A stretch of DNA of 64,000 nucleotides from Bacteroidetes bacterium UBA2364 (lineage in GTDB: Bacteria; Bacteroidota; Rhodothermia; Rhodothermales; UBA2364): contig DDTM01000091.1 of the NCBI GenBank assembly GCA_002344075.1, forward strand, positions 47,783 to 111,782. The letters run 5' to 3'. Positions 8,808-17,186 of the stretch are shown piece by piece. Each line of letters opens with the position of its first letter. The first letter of the stretch is position 1. Under the pieces are notes generated by a model. The model did no database searches. It was given only the letters and a program-made list of their open reading frames with translations, and was not told the DNA's origin. A program made the position numbers and the translations under genes.

Positions 8808-9482
8808 TTAGCCATTTAATGAAATAGGGCTTTCCTGATTGGGTATGGTAATAATCTGGCGTTCGGGTAACCGTATGGCAGAAAGGGTTCCAAACTGGGG
8901 GATATAATTAAATACACACCCCGTGTCAATACAAATCAGAGTGGCTTGCATTAAGACGTGGGGCTGAGGCGTATGGCCACAAATAACGGTTTTTTCCCAC
9001 TCATTAAATTCGGTACGAAGGTGACTTCGTTCCCACAGAAAGATTTCTTGGTCGAACAGGCTGAGATTTTGTGCAACTGTAAAACGTGGTTTGAGTCCAC
9101 CATGCACAAATAAAAACTCTTCTGCCTCATAATAAAACAACGTATCTTGTATAAAACGGACGTGGTCTTCGGGAATTTTTTCAAATCCTGCACGGCGGTA
9201 ACTATCCATCGTATCACGCCCGCCATTGGAAAGCCAAAGAGCCTCGATACCGCCATCTAGCGTATCTAGTAACATCTGCTCGTGGTTACCCCGCAAAAAA
9301 ACGCAATTTTGTGTTTTGCGGTATTCCAGGAGAAATTCTATAACTCCTTTAGAGTCCGGGCCACGGTCTATATAATCCCCGATAAAAACCAGAATATCGT
9401 CCTCTCTGGGCGCAATTTCTTTCAACAGGGCTTCCAAAGTAACACGACAGCCATGAACATCACCGATTGCAACGAAACCCAT
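8808..9482 (-). CDS. PPP-family metallophosphoesterase (PrpA/ApaH-like)
   Basis: This 224-residue cytosolic protein has the complete two-metal signature: GDVHG near residues 7-11, GDYIDRGPDS about 20 residues further on, RGNHE, and a late CGHTP histidine motif. These residues bind two divalent metals and hydrolyse phosphomonoesters. The length and simple architecture fit bacterial PrpA-type serine/threonine phosphatases or diadenosine tetraphosphatases, and the sequence alone does not separate the two. It is a single gene between a terminator and nusB, which is transcribed in the same direction 90 bases upstream. Confidence 0.88.
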   Translation of the reverse strand: MGFVAIGDVHGCRVTLEALLKEIAPREDDILVFIGDYIDRGPDSKGVIEFLLEYRKTQNCVFLRGNHEQMLLDTLDGGIEALWLSNGGRDTMDSYRRAGFEKIPEDHVRFIQDTLFYYEAEEFLFVHGGLKPRFTVAQNLSLFDQEIFLWERSHLRTEFNEWEKTVICGHTPQPHVLMQATLICIDTGCVFNYIPQFGTLSAIRLPERQIITIPNQESPISLNG

Positions 9483-9572
9483 TCTTTACTTGCCTTTCGG
9501 GTGCTTAAAACAGTTTGACGGAAAAACAATATACTTCCATTCTGCTACGAAGGGTACACAAAATCAGTTTTT

Positions 9573-10067
9573 TTATTCTGCCTCATCCACCGACACTTTC
9601 TGACGCACCGGATTAGAAGCAGTTATCTCAACCAATCCCCGCCCCGTTTTACTGATTTTGCCAGCCTTGGTTAGATCGCCCAAGATGGCATCCAGAATAC
9701 CATTGATAAATTTACCACTTTGTGCTGTACTATACTCTTTTGCAACTTCGATGCATTCGTTAATCGTAACCTTGGGTGGAATATCCGGAAAACCAAGCAA
9801 CTCGGTAATGGCTATACGCATCAGAATGCGATCTATTAGGGCGATCCGCCGTAACTCCCAATTACGTGTATGTTGCTTGATGATCTCGGTTGTCTCTGCA
9901 TTAGAATCAATCGTTTGCAAGAATAAACTGGTTGCAAAGGCATGTGCAGCCGGATCCAACTCTCGCTTGAGTACCGTCCGAATGATCTCTTGCGCGTCAG
10001 ATCCGCTGAGTTCAAAGGCATAAAGGGCTTGCATTACCCGTTCGCGTGCTTGTCTTCTGGTACTCAT
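9573..10067 (-). CDS. nusB: Transcription antitermination factor NusB
   Basis: A 164-residue all-helical RNA-binding protein that with NusE (S10) binds boxA in rRNA leader transcripts and prevents early termination. The N-terminal signature RRQARERVMQALYAFE and the C-terminal pattern LGFPDIPPKVTINECIEVAKEYS with SGKFINGILD are diagnostic. A TTG start five codons upstream exists, but the ATG at 10067 places the RRxARE motif at the usual position. The last ~25 residues form a charged tail. It is divergent from comEC, with a 157-base gap. Confidence 0.93.
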   Translation of the reverse strand: MSTRRQARERVMQALYAFELSGSDAQEIIRTVLKRELDPAAHAFATSLFLQTIDSNAETTEIIKQHTRNWELRRIALIDRILMRIAITELLGFPDIPPKVTINECIEVAKEYSTAQSGKFINGILDAILGDLTKAGKISKTGRGLVEITASNPVRQKVSVDEAE

Positions 10068-10224
10068 ACTACAATTTTCCAATGAATGTATTTAGGTATT
10101 TCACCACATCGCAAACTACGATTTATGGAATGAAGGGATGATGGAAAATCAGTGACCTATCAGGTTATATGGATCGGATTTATGGTGTCTAATCAAAAAA
10201 GCATCCTCTAAACCTTTATTTCAC

Positions 10225-12687
10225 ATGTATTTTTCCGCTTCTCTTCTTACCCGCTGGCGATCATTTCCTATGCTTGTGATCGTTCTTTTGATGGGAGCAG
10301 GTATTATGACGGCCCCGTTATTCTCACACGAGGGGTGGTTTTTGAGTACTATTGTGCTTCTCTGTTGGATTTTTGGAATGTCTGTATTACCGGAACGCAA
10401 ATTGGTTACTCAAAGACCGCTGTTTCGGGGAGTTGGACTGGGGCTACTGTGTTTTGTGTTTGGTGGTTTACGTATGTCTGCGGACTTGAATACCGCCTCC
10501 AATGATATTTCACATTTCATTACGGGGCCAACAACATCCGAGCAAACGCTGGTTTATGGGGAAGTTTCAGATTTTCCCGTTCCTTATCGAAGCGGGCTTC
10601 GTTTTACACTCAAGGTTTTTGGGGTAGAGCGAAATCGCTACCAAGTGGCTTCTGGAAAAGTACTGGTTTATCTGAAACACCATCCTGAAGGTGGTTTACC
10701 CGATTTACAATGGGGTGATCACCTTCAGGTGGCAGGTAGATTAGAGCGTCCAAGACCAAAACGGAATCCCGCAGACTTTGACTTTTCGGCCTATCTGTCC
10801 TATAAAAACATTCAGTCCGTCCTCTATGTACGCGAACCACATACCTTATCGCGCACGGGCAATGTAGATGGGTGGCTTCATCGGTCTGTGAATCGTCTTA
10901 GGGAAATGATTCGCCATACCATTACGCATTATGCCACTTCTACTGATATGGCTTCTATGCAAAAGGCGTTGCTTATCGGAGACCGTACTGGTCTGCCTGA
11001 AAACCTAAAACAGGCTTTCAATAACACAGGATTAACACATTTATTGGCTGTTTCGGGCTTACATGTTTTACTGATCGGTATGGTCTTGTTCAATCTACTA
11101 CGTCCGCTATTGGGCCGCATCAGAGGGCTTAGCTGGACTGCAATCGAAGTCATCCGTTGCACGGTTACATTTGTGGTATTGATGTTTTTCTTGTGGGTTA
11201 CAGGTGGTAGTCCTTCGGTCGTTCGTGCTGTTGTTATGGCTGCGGTTTTTCTCTCGGCAACGCTTATACAACGGGAAACCTCTGGGCTGAATAGCTTGGG
11301 GGTAGCTATGTTCATCATGTTGTTGCTGCAACCCGGAACTTTGTATGATATTGGTTTTCAGCTTTCATGTGCTGCGGTTGCCGGTATTGTCATTTTTCAA
11401 CCCTCACTTCAACGAATAACCAAGCATAAGTCTATTCGCCATGATTGGCAGAAGGTAGGCATACAGTCTATTGGTGTTTCTATGGTTGCTACTGCGGCTA
11501 CAGCACCTGTTCTCCTATATCATTTTGGCCAAGTATCTCTTGCTGGGGTTTGGTTAAACCTTATAGCCATTCCACTATCAGATTTAGCCATCCTTTCCAT
11601 TTTACTTACGGTTCTTCTCGATTGGTTCGTACCAAGCGTGGCTTCTGTAATGGGAACCACTGCAAGTGGGCTTACGTCCTTGTTTACAGCTTTGGTTTCC
11701 GTTAGTGATACCTACTTTGGACACTTTCGCATTCATGGTTTCGTTACAAGTCTTTGGTTGATGTTGAGCCTTCTGATGACACTTTTTATGTTCGCCCAAT
11801 GGCGTTTCCCAAGAATACGCTACCGCACAGCTATAGGAGCCTTCTTTTTTGCCCTTGTAGGATTTAGCCTTCCTCGAATGTCTTCTGTTTTGAGTCCTCA
11901 GCTCAAGGTAACTTTTTTTGATGTTGGGCAAGGAGATGCAGCACTGGTAGAGTTGCCAAATGGAAAAACGCTGTTAATTGATGCAGGAGACCGAAATGAC
12001 TTCTATGATGCTGGCTTATCCACGATTATTCCACACCTCCGGAAGTTGAACCAAGATCGGTTAGATGCAGTGGTGATTTCACATCCACACCAAGACCATA
12101 TGGGAGGTTTACCCTCTTTATTGACACAGTTGGATATAGGAGAGGTGTTTACCAATTTACAGCCTTGTCAGTCTAATATTTGTATGGAAGTAGATTCTCT
12201 TGCCCTTATGCGAAATACGACCATCAAAGGTTTGCAAAATGGTATGTCTTTACAATTAGACCCTTCTGTTTTTATTGAAGTACTTGCACCTGCTTCTAAA
12301 CCACTTGCTCACCAAGATGTGAATAGCCATTCCATTGTATTGCGTATTCGCTATGGCACACATCAGTTTTTATTCATGGGCGATGGCACAGCTTTCACTG
12401 AATATGGCTTAATCCAGTCCAATCCAATGATACTCGCTTCAGATGTTGTTAAGGTGGGGCATCATGGATCTACTACAAGTAGTACCCCCGAATTTATCCA
12501 GCGGGTGATGAAGCCTAATACCAAGGCAGTGGTTAGTGTCGCGGAACGGAACGTTTATGGTCTTCCTAACGAAAATGTTTTGGCACGTTGGCGGTATTTT
12601 GGTGCTACAGTTGTGGAAACAAGATCGGAAGGTGCCATTATTTTCATTGCGGACGCAGAAGGGGTGAAACAGGTTCCTTGGCGTTAG
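10225..12687 (+). CDS. comEC: ComEC/Rec2 family DNA-uptake channel
   Basis: This 820-residue inner-membrane protein forms the channel that takes single-stranded DNA into the cytoplasm during natural transformation. The N-terminus has two or three helices and a soluble OB-like DUF4131 segment (about 50-210). The central Competence domain carries many transmembrane helices and the conserved HLLAVSGLHV motif (about 270). The C-terminus is a metallo-beta-lactamase-like domain with FFDVGQGDA and metal ligands HPHQDH at 620-625, followed later by KVGHHGS. All three parts are present, so the gene appears intact. It is transcribed towards the candidate origin region that follows it directly. Confidence 0.95.
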   Translation: MYFSASLLTRWRSFPMLVIVLLMGAGIMTAPLFSHEGWFLSTIVLLCWIFGMSVLPERKLVTQRPLFRGVGLGLLCFVFGGLRMSADLNTASNDISHFITGPTTSEQTLVYGEVSDFPVPYRSGLRFTLKVFGVERNRYQVASGKVLVYLKHHPEGGLPDLQWGDHLQVAGRLERPRPKRNPADFDFSAYLSYKNIQSVLYVREPHTLSRTGNVDGWLHRSVNRLREMIRHTITHYATSTDMASMQKALLIGDRTGLPENLKQAFNNTGLTHLLAVSGLHVLLIGMVLFNLLRPLLGRIRGLSWTAIEVIRCTVTFVVLMFFLWVTGGSPSVVRAVVMAAVFLSATLIQRETSGLNSLGVAMFIMLLLQPGTLYDIGFQLSCAAVAGIVIFQPSLQRITKHKSIRHDWQKVGIQSIGVSMVATAATAPVLLYHFGQVSLAGVWLNLIAIPLSDLAILSILLTVLLDWFVPSVASVMGTTASGLTSLFTALVSVSDTYFGHFRIHGFVTSLWLMLSLLMTLFMFAQWRFPRIRYRTAIGAFFFALVGFSLPRMSSVLSPQLKVTFFDVGQGDAALVELPNGKTLLIDAGDRNDFYDAGLSTIIPHLRKLNQDRLDAVVISHPHQDHMGGLPSLLTQLDIGEVFTNLQPCQSNICMEVDSLALMRNTTIKGLQNGMSLQLDPSVFIEVLAPASKPLAHQDVNSHSIVLRIRYGTHQFLFMGDGTAFTEYGLIQSNPMILASDVVKVGHHGSTTSSTPEFIQRVMKPNTKAVVSVAERNVYGLPNENVLARWRYFGATVVETRSEGAIIFIADAEGVKQVPWR

Positions 12688-12781
12688 TTTTCCACAATTC
12701 CTTTTGCTAAATAAAAATAATTATGTTTTTAAAATTTAAATTGTATTAGTTATAGGGGATGGGGATATGTGCATAAGCAAG

Positions 12782-12790
12782 TTATCCACA
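12782..12790 (+). promoter_or_regulatory. Perfect DnaA box
   Basis: The 9-mer TTATCCACA matches the DnaA consensus exactly. It lies just right of the AT-rich tract in the candidate oriC. Confidence 0.75.
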
Positions 12791-13086
12791 TGCTGTTGTT
12801 TAACTATGTTTATGGCCTCAAAGTGCTTTTCCACATGTTATCCCCATTCCATTTTGCTTTTCCCATGTGTTTTTTTGAGCCTTTTGCCATAAATCCACTT
12901 TCCCACATATGTTGATCTTATCACCTAAAACTGTTTTGAACACATTCTCCTACTTCTTTTCCACACGACATTGAATGTGGAAAAGAGTGGATAAGACAAT
13001 GATAAATGGCCATGTGTCAACACAAGTTTTCTACTTCAGCCTGTAAAGCGGCTTTTCCACGTTTTATCCGCATGGTTTCCGCTGCT

Positions 13087-13095
13087 TTATCCACA
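13087..13095 (+). promoter_or_regulatory. Perfect DnaA box
   Basis: An exact TTATCCACA, 15 bases right of a one-mismatch box in the same orientation (13064-13072). Confidence 0.75.
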
Positions 13096-13152
13096 ACTTT
13101 TTAGGTAATATTCAACGGGCTATCTTAATTGATAGGCGTATAATACACAAGT

Positions 13153-13161
13153 TGTGGATAA
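13153..13161 (-). promoter_or_regulatory. Perfect DnaA box, opposite orientation
   Basis: TGTGGATAA, the exact reverse complement of the consensus, facing the box at 13087-13095 across about 57 bases. Confidence 0.75.
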
Positions 13162-13324
13162 TGTGTGTATAAAAGAGTATCATCCATTTCCCTTGCCATT
13201 ATGCCATGATCTTACACTTTCTTTTTGCTGGAAAAAAAGGGGATAAGCTATTTGTTCTGTGTTCGTAATGACTGGATTGCCTGTGGAAAACCCTGTCTGT
13301 TGTATAATTCTTGAGATGGTATTT

Positions 13325-13369
13325 GCGGAAAAAATAACTCCCCTCTGAGACTGTTCAGATTAGGGAGTT
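13325..13369 (-). terminator. Terminator downstream of pyrG
   Basis: On the minus strand AACTCCC (13369-13363) pairs with GGGAGTT (13342-13336), followed by ATTTTTTCC. It lies about 145 bases past the pyrG stop and would keep pyrG transcripts out of the candidate origin. Bases 13370-13514 hold nothing recognisable. Confidence 0.6.
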
Positions 13370-13514
13370 GTTCAAACAAATGTCGGATGTGGTTCCTTAG
13401 TTTATTAATGAAGCAATCCTTTATTATTGGAAGGAGGACGTATAAACCGGATCACTCAGCTATGAGGTCTTCATATATTGAGATAACATGAAAGAAAAAA
13501 ATATAGGTTGCTTC

Positions 13515-15200
13515 CTACACATCAGAAGAAGCCAAGTCCGGTTTATTTCGTTTTCTCTTTGGTTTTGGTATTTCTATAAGTCCCTTTTCTTTTGCAAATT
13601 GGATGCAGGCTTTGATGAATGATAAAAAAAGTGGGTGTGGTGAATTGACATTTGATTGGTACTCCGGATGAAATTGGGCCCCAACAAACCAACGGTGTTC
13701 TGGCCATTCTATTATTTCAACCAAGTCTTGTTTGGGATTTATCCCTGAGAAAACCAATCCATTTTCCCGCAGTTTATAACGTAGGTCGTTATTGACTTCA
13801 TAACGGTGTCGGTGTCGTTCTTGAATGTCGGTTTTGCCATAGGCTTCGTATGCGTTTGTCCCTGCCTCTATGATACAATCGTATAAGCCCAGTCGCATGG
13901 TTCCACCTTTTTGGGTGATTTCTTTCTGACTCTCCATCAGATTGATCACTGGGTAAGGTGTATCAGGATCAAACTCGGTAGAGTCTGCCGAGGCCCAGCC
14001 ACAAACATTACGGGCAAATTCAATGACAGCGCACTGCATTCCCAGGCAAATACCTAAGAAGGGGATATTATGTTCGCGTGCGTAGCGTATAGCCGAGATT
14101 TTGCCAGGAATGCCACGCGAACCAAATCCGGGAGCTACCAGTACTCCTGTTAGCCCTTCCATTTTTTCCTCAATGTTTTCAGGTGTAAGGTTTTCTGAGT
14201 GAATAAGTTTTAGGTCAATGGCTACTTCGTTTGCTGCACCAGCAAGAACAAAACTCTCGGTGATGGATTTATAGGCATCTTGATGATCCACATATTTACC
14301 TACCACTCCTATTTTGACGGTATGCTTGGGATGCTTAAGTCTTTTGAGAAACTGAATCCAACTTCGCATGTCGGGCGTTTTCCGCAGGGCATCATTAAGT
14401 CGTAAAATCTCGCAAACGACCTTGTCCAAGCCTTCTTGTTGAAGAAGGAGGGGGACGTCATAGATGGTTCCTGCATCTAATGCTGCAATAACCGCACTTT
14501 GTGGCACATTACAAAATAGCGCAATTTTTCTCCGGATACTTTCCTCAATGGGCATTTCCGATCGGCAAACGAGTACATCTGGCTGTATCCCATGTCCCAA
14601 TAATGTTTTGACGGAATATTGCGTTGGTTTGGTTTTTAGTTCTCCGGCTGCCGATAGATAAGGAACTAGTGTGAGGTGAATATCACAAGTATTGCCACGA
14701 CCCATTTCAAAACTAAGTTGTCGGATGGCTTCTAAATATGGCTGACTTTCGATATCACCAACCGTTCCACCCACTTCAATCATCACTACGTCGTAATCAC
14801 CACTGTTGCCCAACTTTGTCATCCAAGATTTGATTTCGTCAATTATGTGAGGAACCACCTGAACAGTCTTTCCCAAATATTCGCCAGCCCGTTCTTTGCG
14901 AATGACTTCAGAGTAAATTCTTCCGGTAGAAACACTATTTGCCTGCGACATTGGAATACCAAGATATCGCTCGTAATGCCCCAAATCTAAGTCAGTCTCC
15001 GCCCCGTCATTGGTGACATATACCTCTCCATGTTCATAAGGATTCATCGTTCCAGGATCCACATTGATATAGGGGTCGAATTTCTGAATGGTTACCCGCA
15101 GGCCACGGGCCTCTAAGAGTCGGCCCAACGAAGCAATTAAAATGCCTTTTCCAAGAGACGATGTTACGCCACCGGTTACAAAAATATACTTGGTTTCCAC
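13515..15200 (-). CDS. pyrG: CTP synthase (glutamine hydrolysing)
   Basis: A 561-residue cytosolic enzyme making CTP from UTP, ATP and glutamine. The synthetase domain begins FVTGGVTSSLGKGI (7-20) with the P-loop-like ATP site and continues with MNPYEHGEVYV and DLDLGHYERYL. The C-terminal class I glutamine amidotransferase domain shows the nucleophile C385 in GICLGMQ and the H511/E513 pair in FHPEYQS. A basic tail of about 20 residues follows. The length is slightly above the family norm because of this tail. It is monocistronic, transcribed towards the candidate origin, and has its own terminator. Confidence 0.97.
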   Translation of the reverse strand: METKYIFVTGGVTSSLGKGILIASLGRLLEARGLRVTIQKFDPYINVDPGTMNPYEHGEVYVTNDGAETDLDLGHYERYLGIPMSQANSVSTGRIYSEVIRKERAGEYLGKTVQVVPHIIDEIKSWMTKLGNSGDYDVVMIEVGGTVGDIESQPYLEAIRQLSFEMGRGNTCDIHLTLVPYLSAAGELKTKPTQYSVKTLLGHGIQPDVLVCRSEMPIEESIRRKIALFCNVPQSAVIAALDAGTIYDVPLLLQQEGLDKVVCEILRLNDALRKTPDMRSWIQFLKRLKHPKHTVKIGVVGKYVDHQDAYKSITESFVLAGAANEVAIDLKLIHSENLTPENIEEKMEGLTGVLVAPGFGSRGIPGKISAIRYAREHNIPFLGICLGMQCAVIEFARNVCGWASADSTEFDPDTPYPVINLMESQKEITQKGGTMRLGLYDCIIEAGTNAYEAYGKTDIQERHRHRYEVNNDLRYKLRENGLVFSGINPKQDLVEIIEWPEHRWFVGAQFHPEYQSNVNSPHPLFLSFIKACIQFAKEKGLIEIPKPKRKRNKPDLASSDV

Positions 15201-15387
15201 AAGAGGTTTGGTTTAGTGCGGGGGAGTGGCAAGTAAGAGTTGCCTTCATAAAATAAGGCTTTGTGCCACCTTTTCTTGAATCAATTTGGGGCGAAGATTA
15301 TAGTCGTGATGGTGCTACCCAAGGAAATTAATCATTTTGTATCGCTCACACATCTTATGATAAAGTCTATTGACCAATCTAATAAAA

Positions 15388-15594
15388 ATGAAAAACAGAA
15401 ACTCGGACCCGGAAGTAATCAAACAACTTGTAAAAGAGGCCTTAACCGAACTTATAGAAGAAAAGCGGGACATTTTTAATGCCCTGTTCTGCGAAGCTGT
15501 CGAACAATACTTTGATTCAAGTCATCAACAATTGGCAGATATATCACAGTTCTCTTTGCCAGAGTTTTATCCCTCAGTTGTGGGGCAAGCATAA
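15388..15594 (+). CDS. Small helical protein, antitoxin-like
   Basis: A 68-residue protein starting ATG (MKNRNSDPEV). The middle pattern VKEALTELIEEKRDIFNALFCEAVEQYF resembles the C-terminal helices of short VapB/Phd-like antitoxins found as orphans in cyanobacteria and Bacteroidota. No toxin gene is adjacent on either strand. A terminator starts at its stop codon, which supports real expression. A TTG start 18 bases upstream is possible. The family assignment is a resemblance, not an identification. Confidence 0.45.
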   Translation: MKNRNSDPEVIKQLVKEALTELIEEKRDIFNALFCEAVEQYFDSSHQQLADISQFSLPEFYPSVVGQA

Positions 15595-15627
15595 AAAAAG
15601 GAGGCTCAGCTTAGAACCTCCTTTTTA
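15593..15627. terminator. Bidirectional terminator
   Basis: AAGGAGG 15598-15604 pairs with CCTCCTT 15617-15623, with A-run on the left and T-run on the right. It serves the small plus-strand gene and the convergent M48 protease gene. Confidence 0.75.
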
Positions 15628-15647
15628 TGAGGGTTACATTTACCCTT

Positions 15648-17150
15648 TTACCGGACCAATTTTAAAGTTGTGCCAGAATTAATTGTTTGGTTTAGCTGTA
15701 ATTGGTTCATAATGGCAAGAGTTTCCGGTGTCAAGCTGTTGGAGAGCCGTGCGGGCAGGAAGGTTTGGAAAATGCCGTTTTTGTTTGCCCGTTGCAATAA
15801 CAACTTAGAAGGTTGGCGGCTTAGTTTTTCCTGATCCCTCAGTGTGGCAAATCCATTCACCACTTGATCAAAGGTGGCACGATGGTTGGCAATGTTGCTT
15901 GCAGCGGCAAGGCCCATAAAATTGAAAACATTTCCGCCATATTCTATAAAATAGGAACGAATACCCATTTGGGCCTGCCCGTTCTGATCTACCGTATAAG
16001 CATCTACCACTACACCCGGAATACCATTGCTAAGGGTGATGACATTTGAAGAGGTGGTCTTAACCCCTTGCGTATTGACCAATTTTGTGGCAGCCTCACG
16101 TGCTGTTTTTTCTGCTGCAAAGGAAAACTTCATCCCTGCATCTTGCTGTGCATTGACCATTTGAACAGCTGAACTTCCATTTTGCAAAACCCAACCCTGT
16201 GGTACAGGGAATTGGAACTTCAGGTCTGGGTGGTAAAAAATATTGTTTTCGGTAAAACCCTGCCTGGGGTTTTCTCCGACTGTAATCCCGTCAATTTGTG
16301 TAAAGAACGACTGCTGATTTACTTTTGTTAGTGACATGGTTTGTGCATACTTTTGCTCAAGCTGAAGCATGGTTGTTTCTCGTTCTCCAGGATCGGGATG
16401 GCTGGACATAAACGCTGGAATTGCCTGACCACTTGATTGCTGAATGCGTTTCAGGGATTGAAAGAACCTTGAGGCTTCTCCTACCTTGTAGCCAGCCATA
16501 GCCGCATATTCAACTCCTAATGCGTCGGACTCTCGTTCCGCTTCACGTCCATACGACAGGAGTTTCAGACTGAGACCTGTAGAGAGAACCTGAGCGCCCG
16601 TTTCCAGCATGTCTTGCGGTAATCCAGCTGCCGCGCCAATTAACACGCCCAGTATGGTTCCAATCTGTGTTCGTTGCTGCCGCCCCATCTGAATAGAGGT
16701 ATGTCTTGCAACCACATGTCCAATTTCGTGGCCAAGAACCACGGCCAGTTGTGCCTCGTTGTCTGTATGTGCCAAAAGACCACGGGTTACATAAATGTAT
16801 CCTCCCGGTAATGCAAACGCATTCACAATAGGGCTATCCAACACCCGAAAGGTAAATGGGGTGTTGCGAATTTCTTCCGATGTCTCTGGCCTGCGTGCAT
16901 GGCTATATTTAAGAACTTCCTGTCCCAGTTGATTCACGTAGGTTGAAAGTTTCGTGTTTTCATAAAGGCCATATTCTGCGATAATTTCCTGATCGGTTTG
17001 TTTGCCTAACTCAACTTCCTGAGCCCACGTGTAGGCATAAGACCGCTTGTTTCCGGTTACAAGGCTTTGATCAACTGCGCCGCAACCTGCAATAAAGGCA
17101 ATGCTGGCTAAAATGAAGCCCCTAATTATGTTATGGTACTTATTGTTCAT
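15648..17150 (-). CDS. M48 family metalloprotease, lipoprotein
   Basis: This is a 500-residue envelope protease. An SPII signal precedes the lipobox FIAGC with Cys23, so it should be lipid-anchored. The zinc motif HEIGH is at 141-145, and a downstream glutamate lies in the REAERESDALG segment typical of M48 (BepA/Oma1-like) peptidases. Residues 280-440 form a beta-rich region. The last ~60 residues carry LTPETLAIMNQLQLN followed by a G-TTLKLV end, a C-terminal module seen in related lipoproteins. BepA-type relatives act in outer-membrane protein quality control, and that role here is inferred. recF is 36 bases upstream on the same strand, so the two may be cotranscribed. Confidence 0.92.
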   Translation of the reverse strand: MNNKYHNIIRGFILASIAFIAGCGAVDQSLVTGNKRSYAYTWAQEVELGKQTDQEIIAEYGLYENTKLSTYVNQLGQEVLKYSHARRPETSEEIRNTPFTFRVLDSPIVNAFALPGGYIYVTRGLLAHTDNEAQLAVVLGHEIGHVVARHTSIQMGRQQRTQIGTILGVLIGAAAGLPQDMLETGAQVLSTGLSLKLLSYGREAERESDALGVEYAAMAGYKVGEASRFFQSLKRIQQSSGQAIPAFMSSHPDPGERETTMLQLEQKYAQTMSLTKVNQQSFFTQIDGITVGENPRQGFTENNIFYHPDLKFQFPVPQGWVLQNGSSAVQMVNAQQDAGMKFSFAAEKTAREAATKLVNTQGVKTTSSNVITLSNGIPGVVVDAYTVDQNGQAQMGIRSYFIEYGGNVFNFMGLAAASNIANHRATFDQVVNGFATLRDQEKLSRQPSKLLLQRANKNGIFQTFLPARLSNSLTPETLAIMNQLQLNQTINSGTTLKLVR

Positions 17151-17186
17151 GGTATGTATGAGGTTTATGTAAGGGGAAGATATTGA

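Larger units (their letters stand above)
12688..13335. other. Candidate chromosomal replication origin (oriC)
   Basis: This stretch has no plausible gene but is dense in DnaA boxes. Perfect TTATCCACA sites lie at 12782-12790 (plus), 13087-13095 (plus) and 13153-13161 (minus). One-mismatch sites lie at 12688-12696, 12827-12835, 12838-12846, 12957-12965, 12976-12984 (minus), 12986-12994 (minus), 13064-13072 and 13282-13290 (minus). An AT-rich tract at about 12700-12755 could be the unwinding element. Two perfect parS sites lie 9 kb to the right and recF is 4 kb away. Hand counts of sampled lines show C>G on the plus strand to the left and near parity or G>C to the right. dnaA and dnaN are not in the window, and the flanking genes converge on the site. 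It could instead be a DnaA-titrating cluster. Confidence 0.75.

Noticed and set aside
12688..13514. Possibility that the DnaA-box region encodes a small RNA or short protein
   Set aside because: No open frame above a few codons with a start signal and no terminator facing plus-strand transcription. Repeated TTTTCCACA-type sites explain its composition better.
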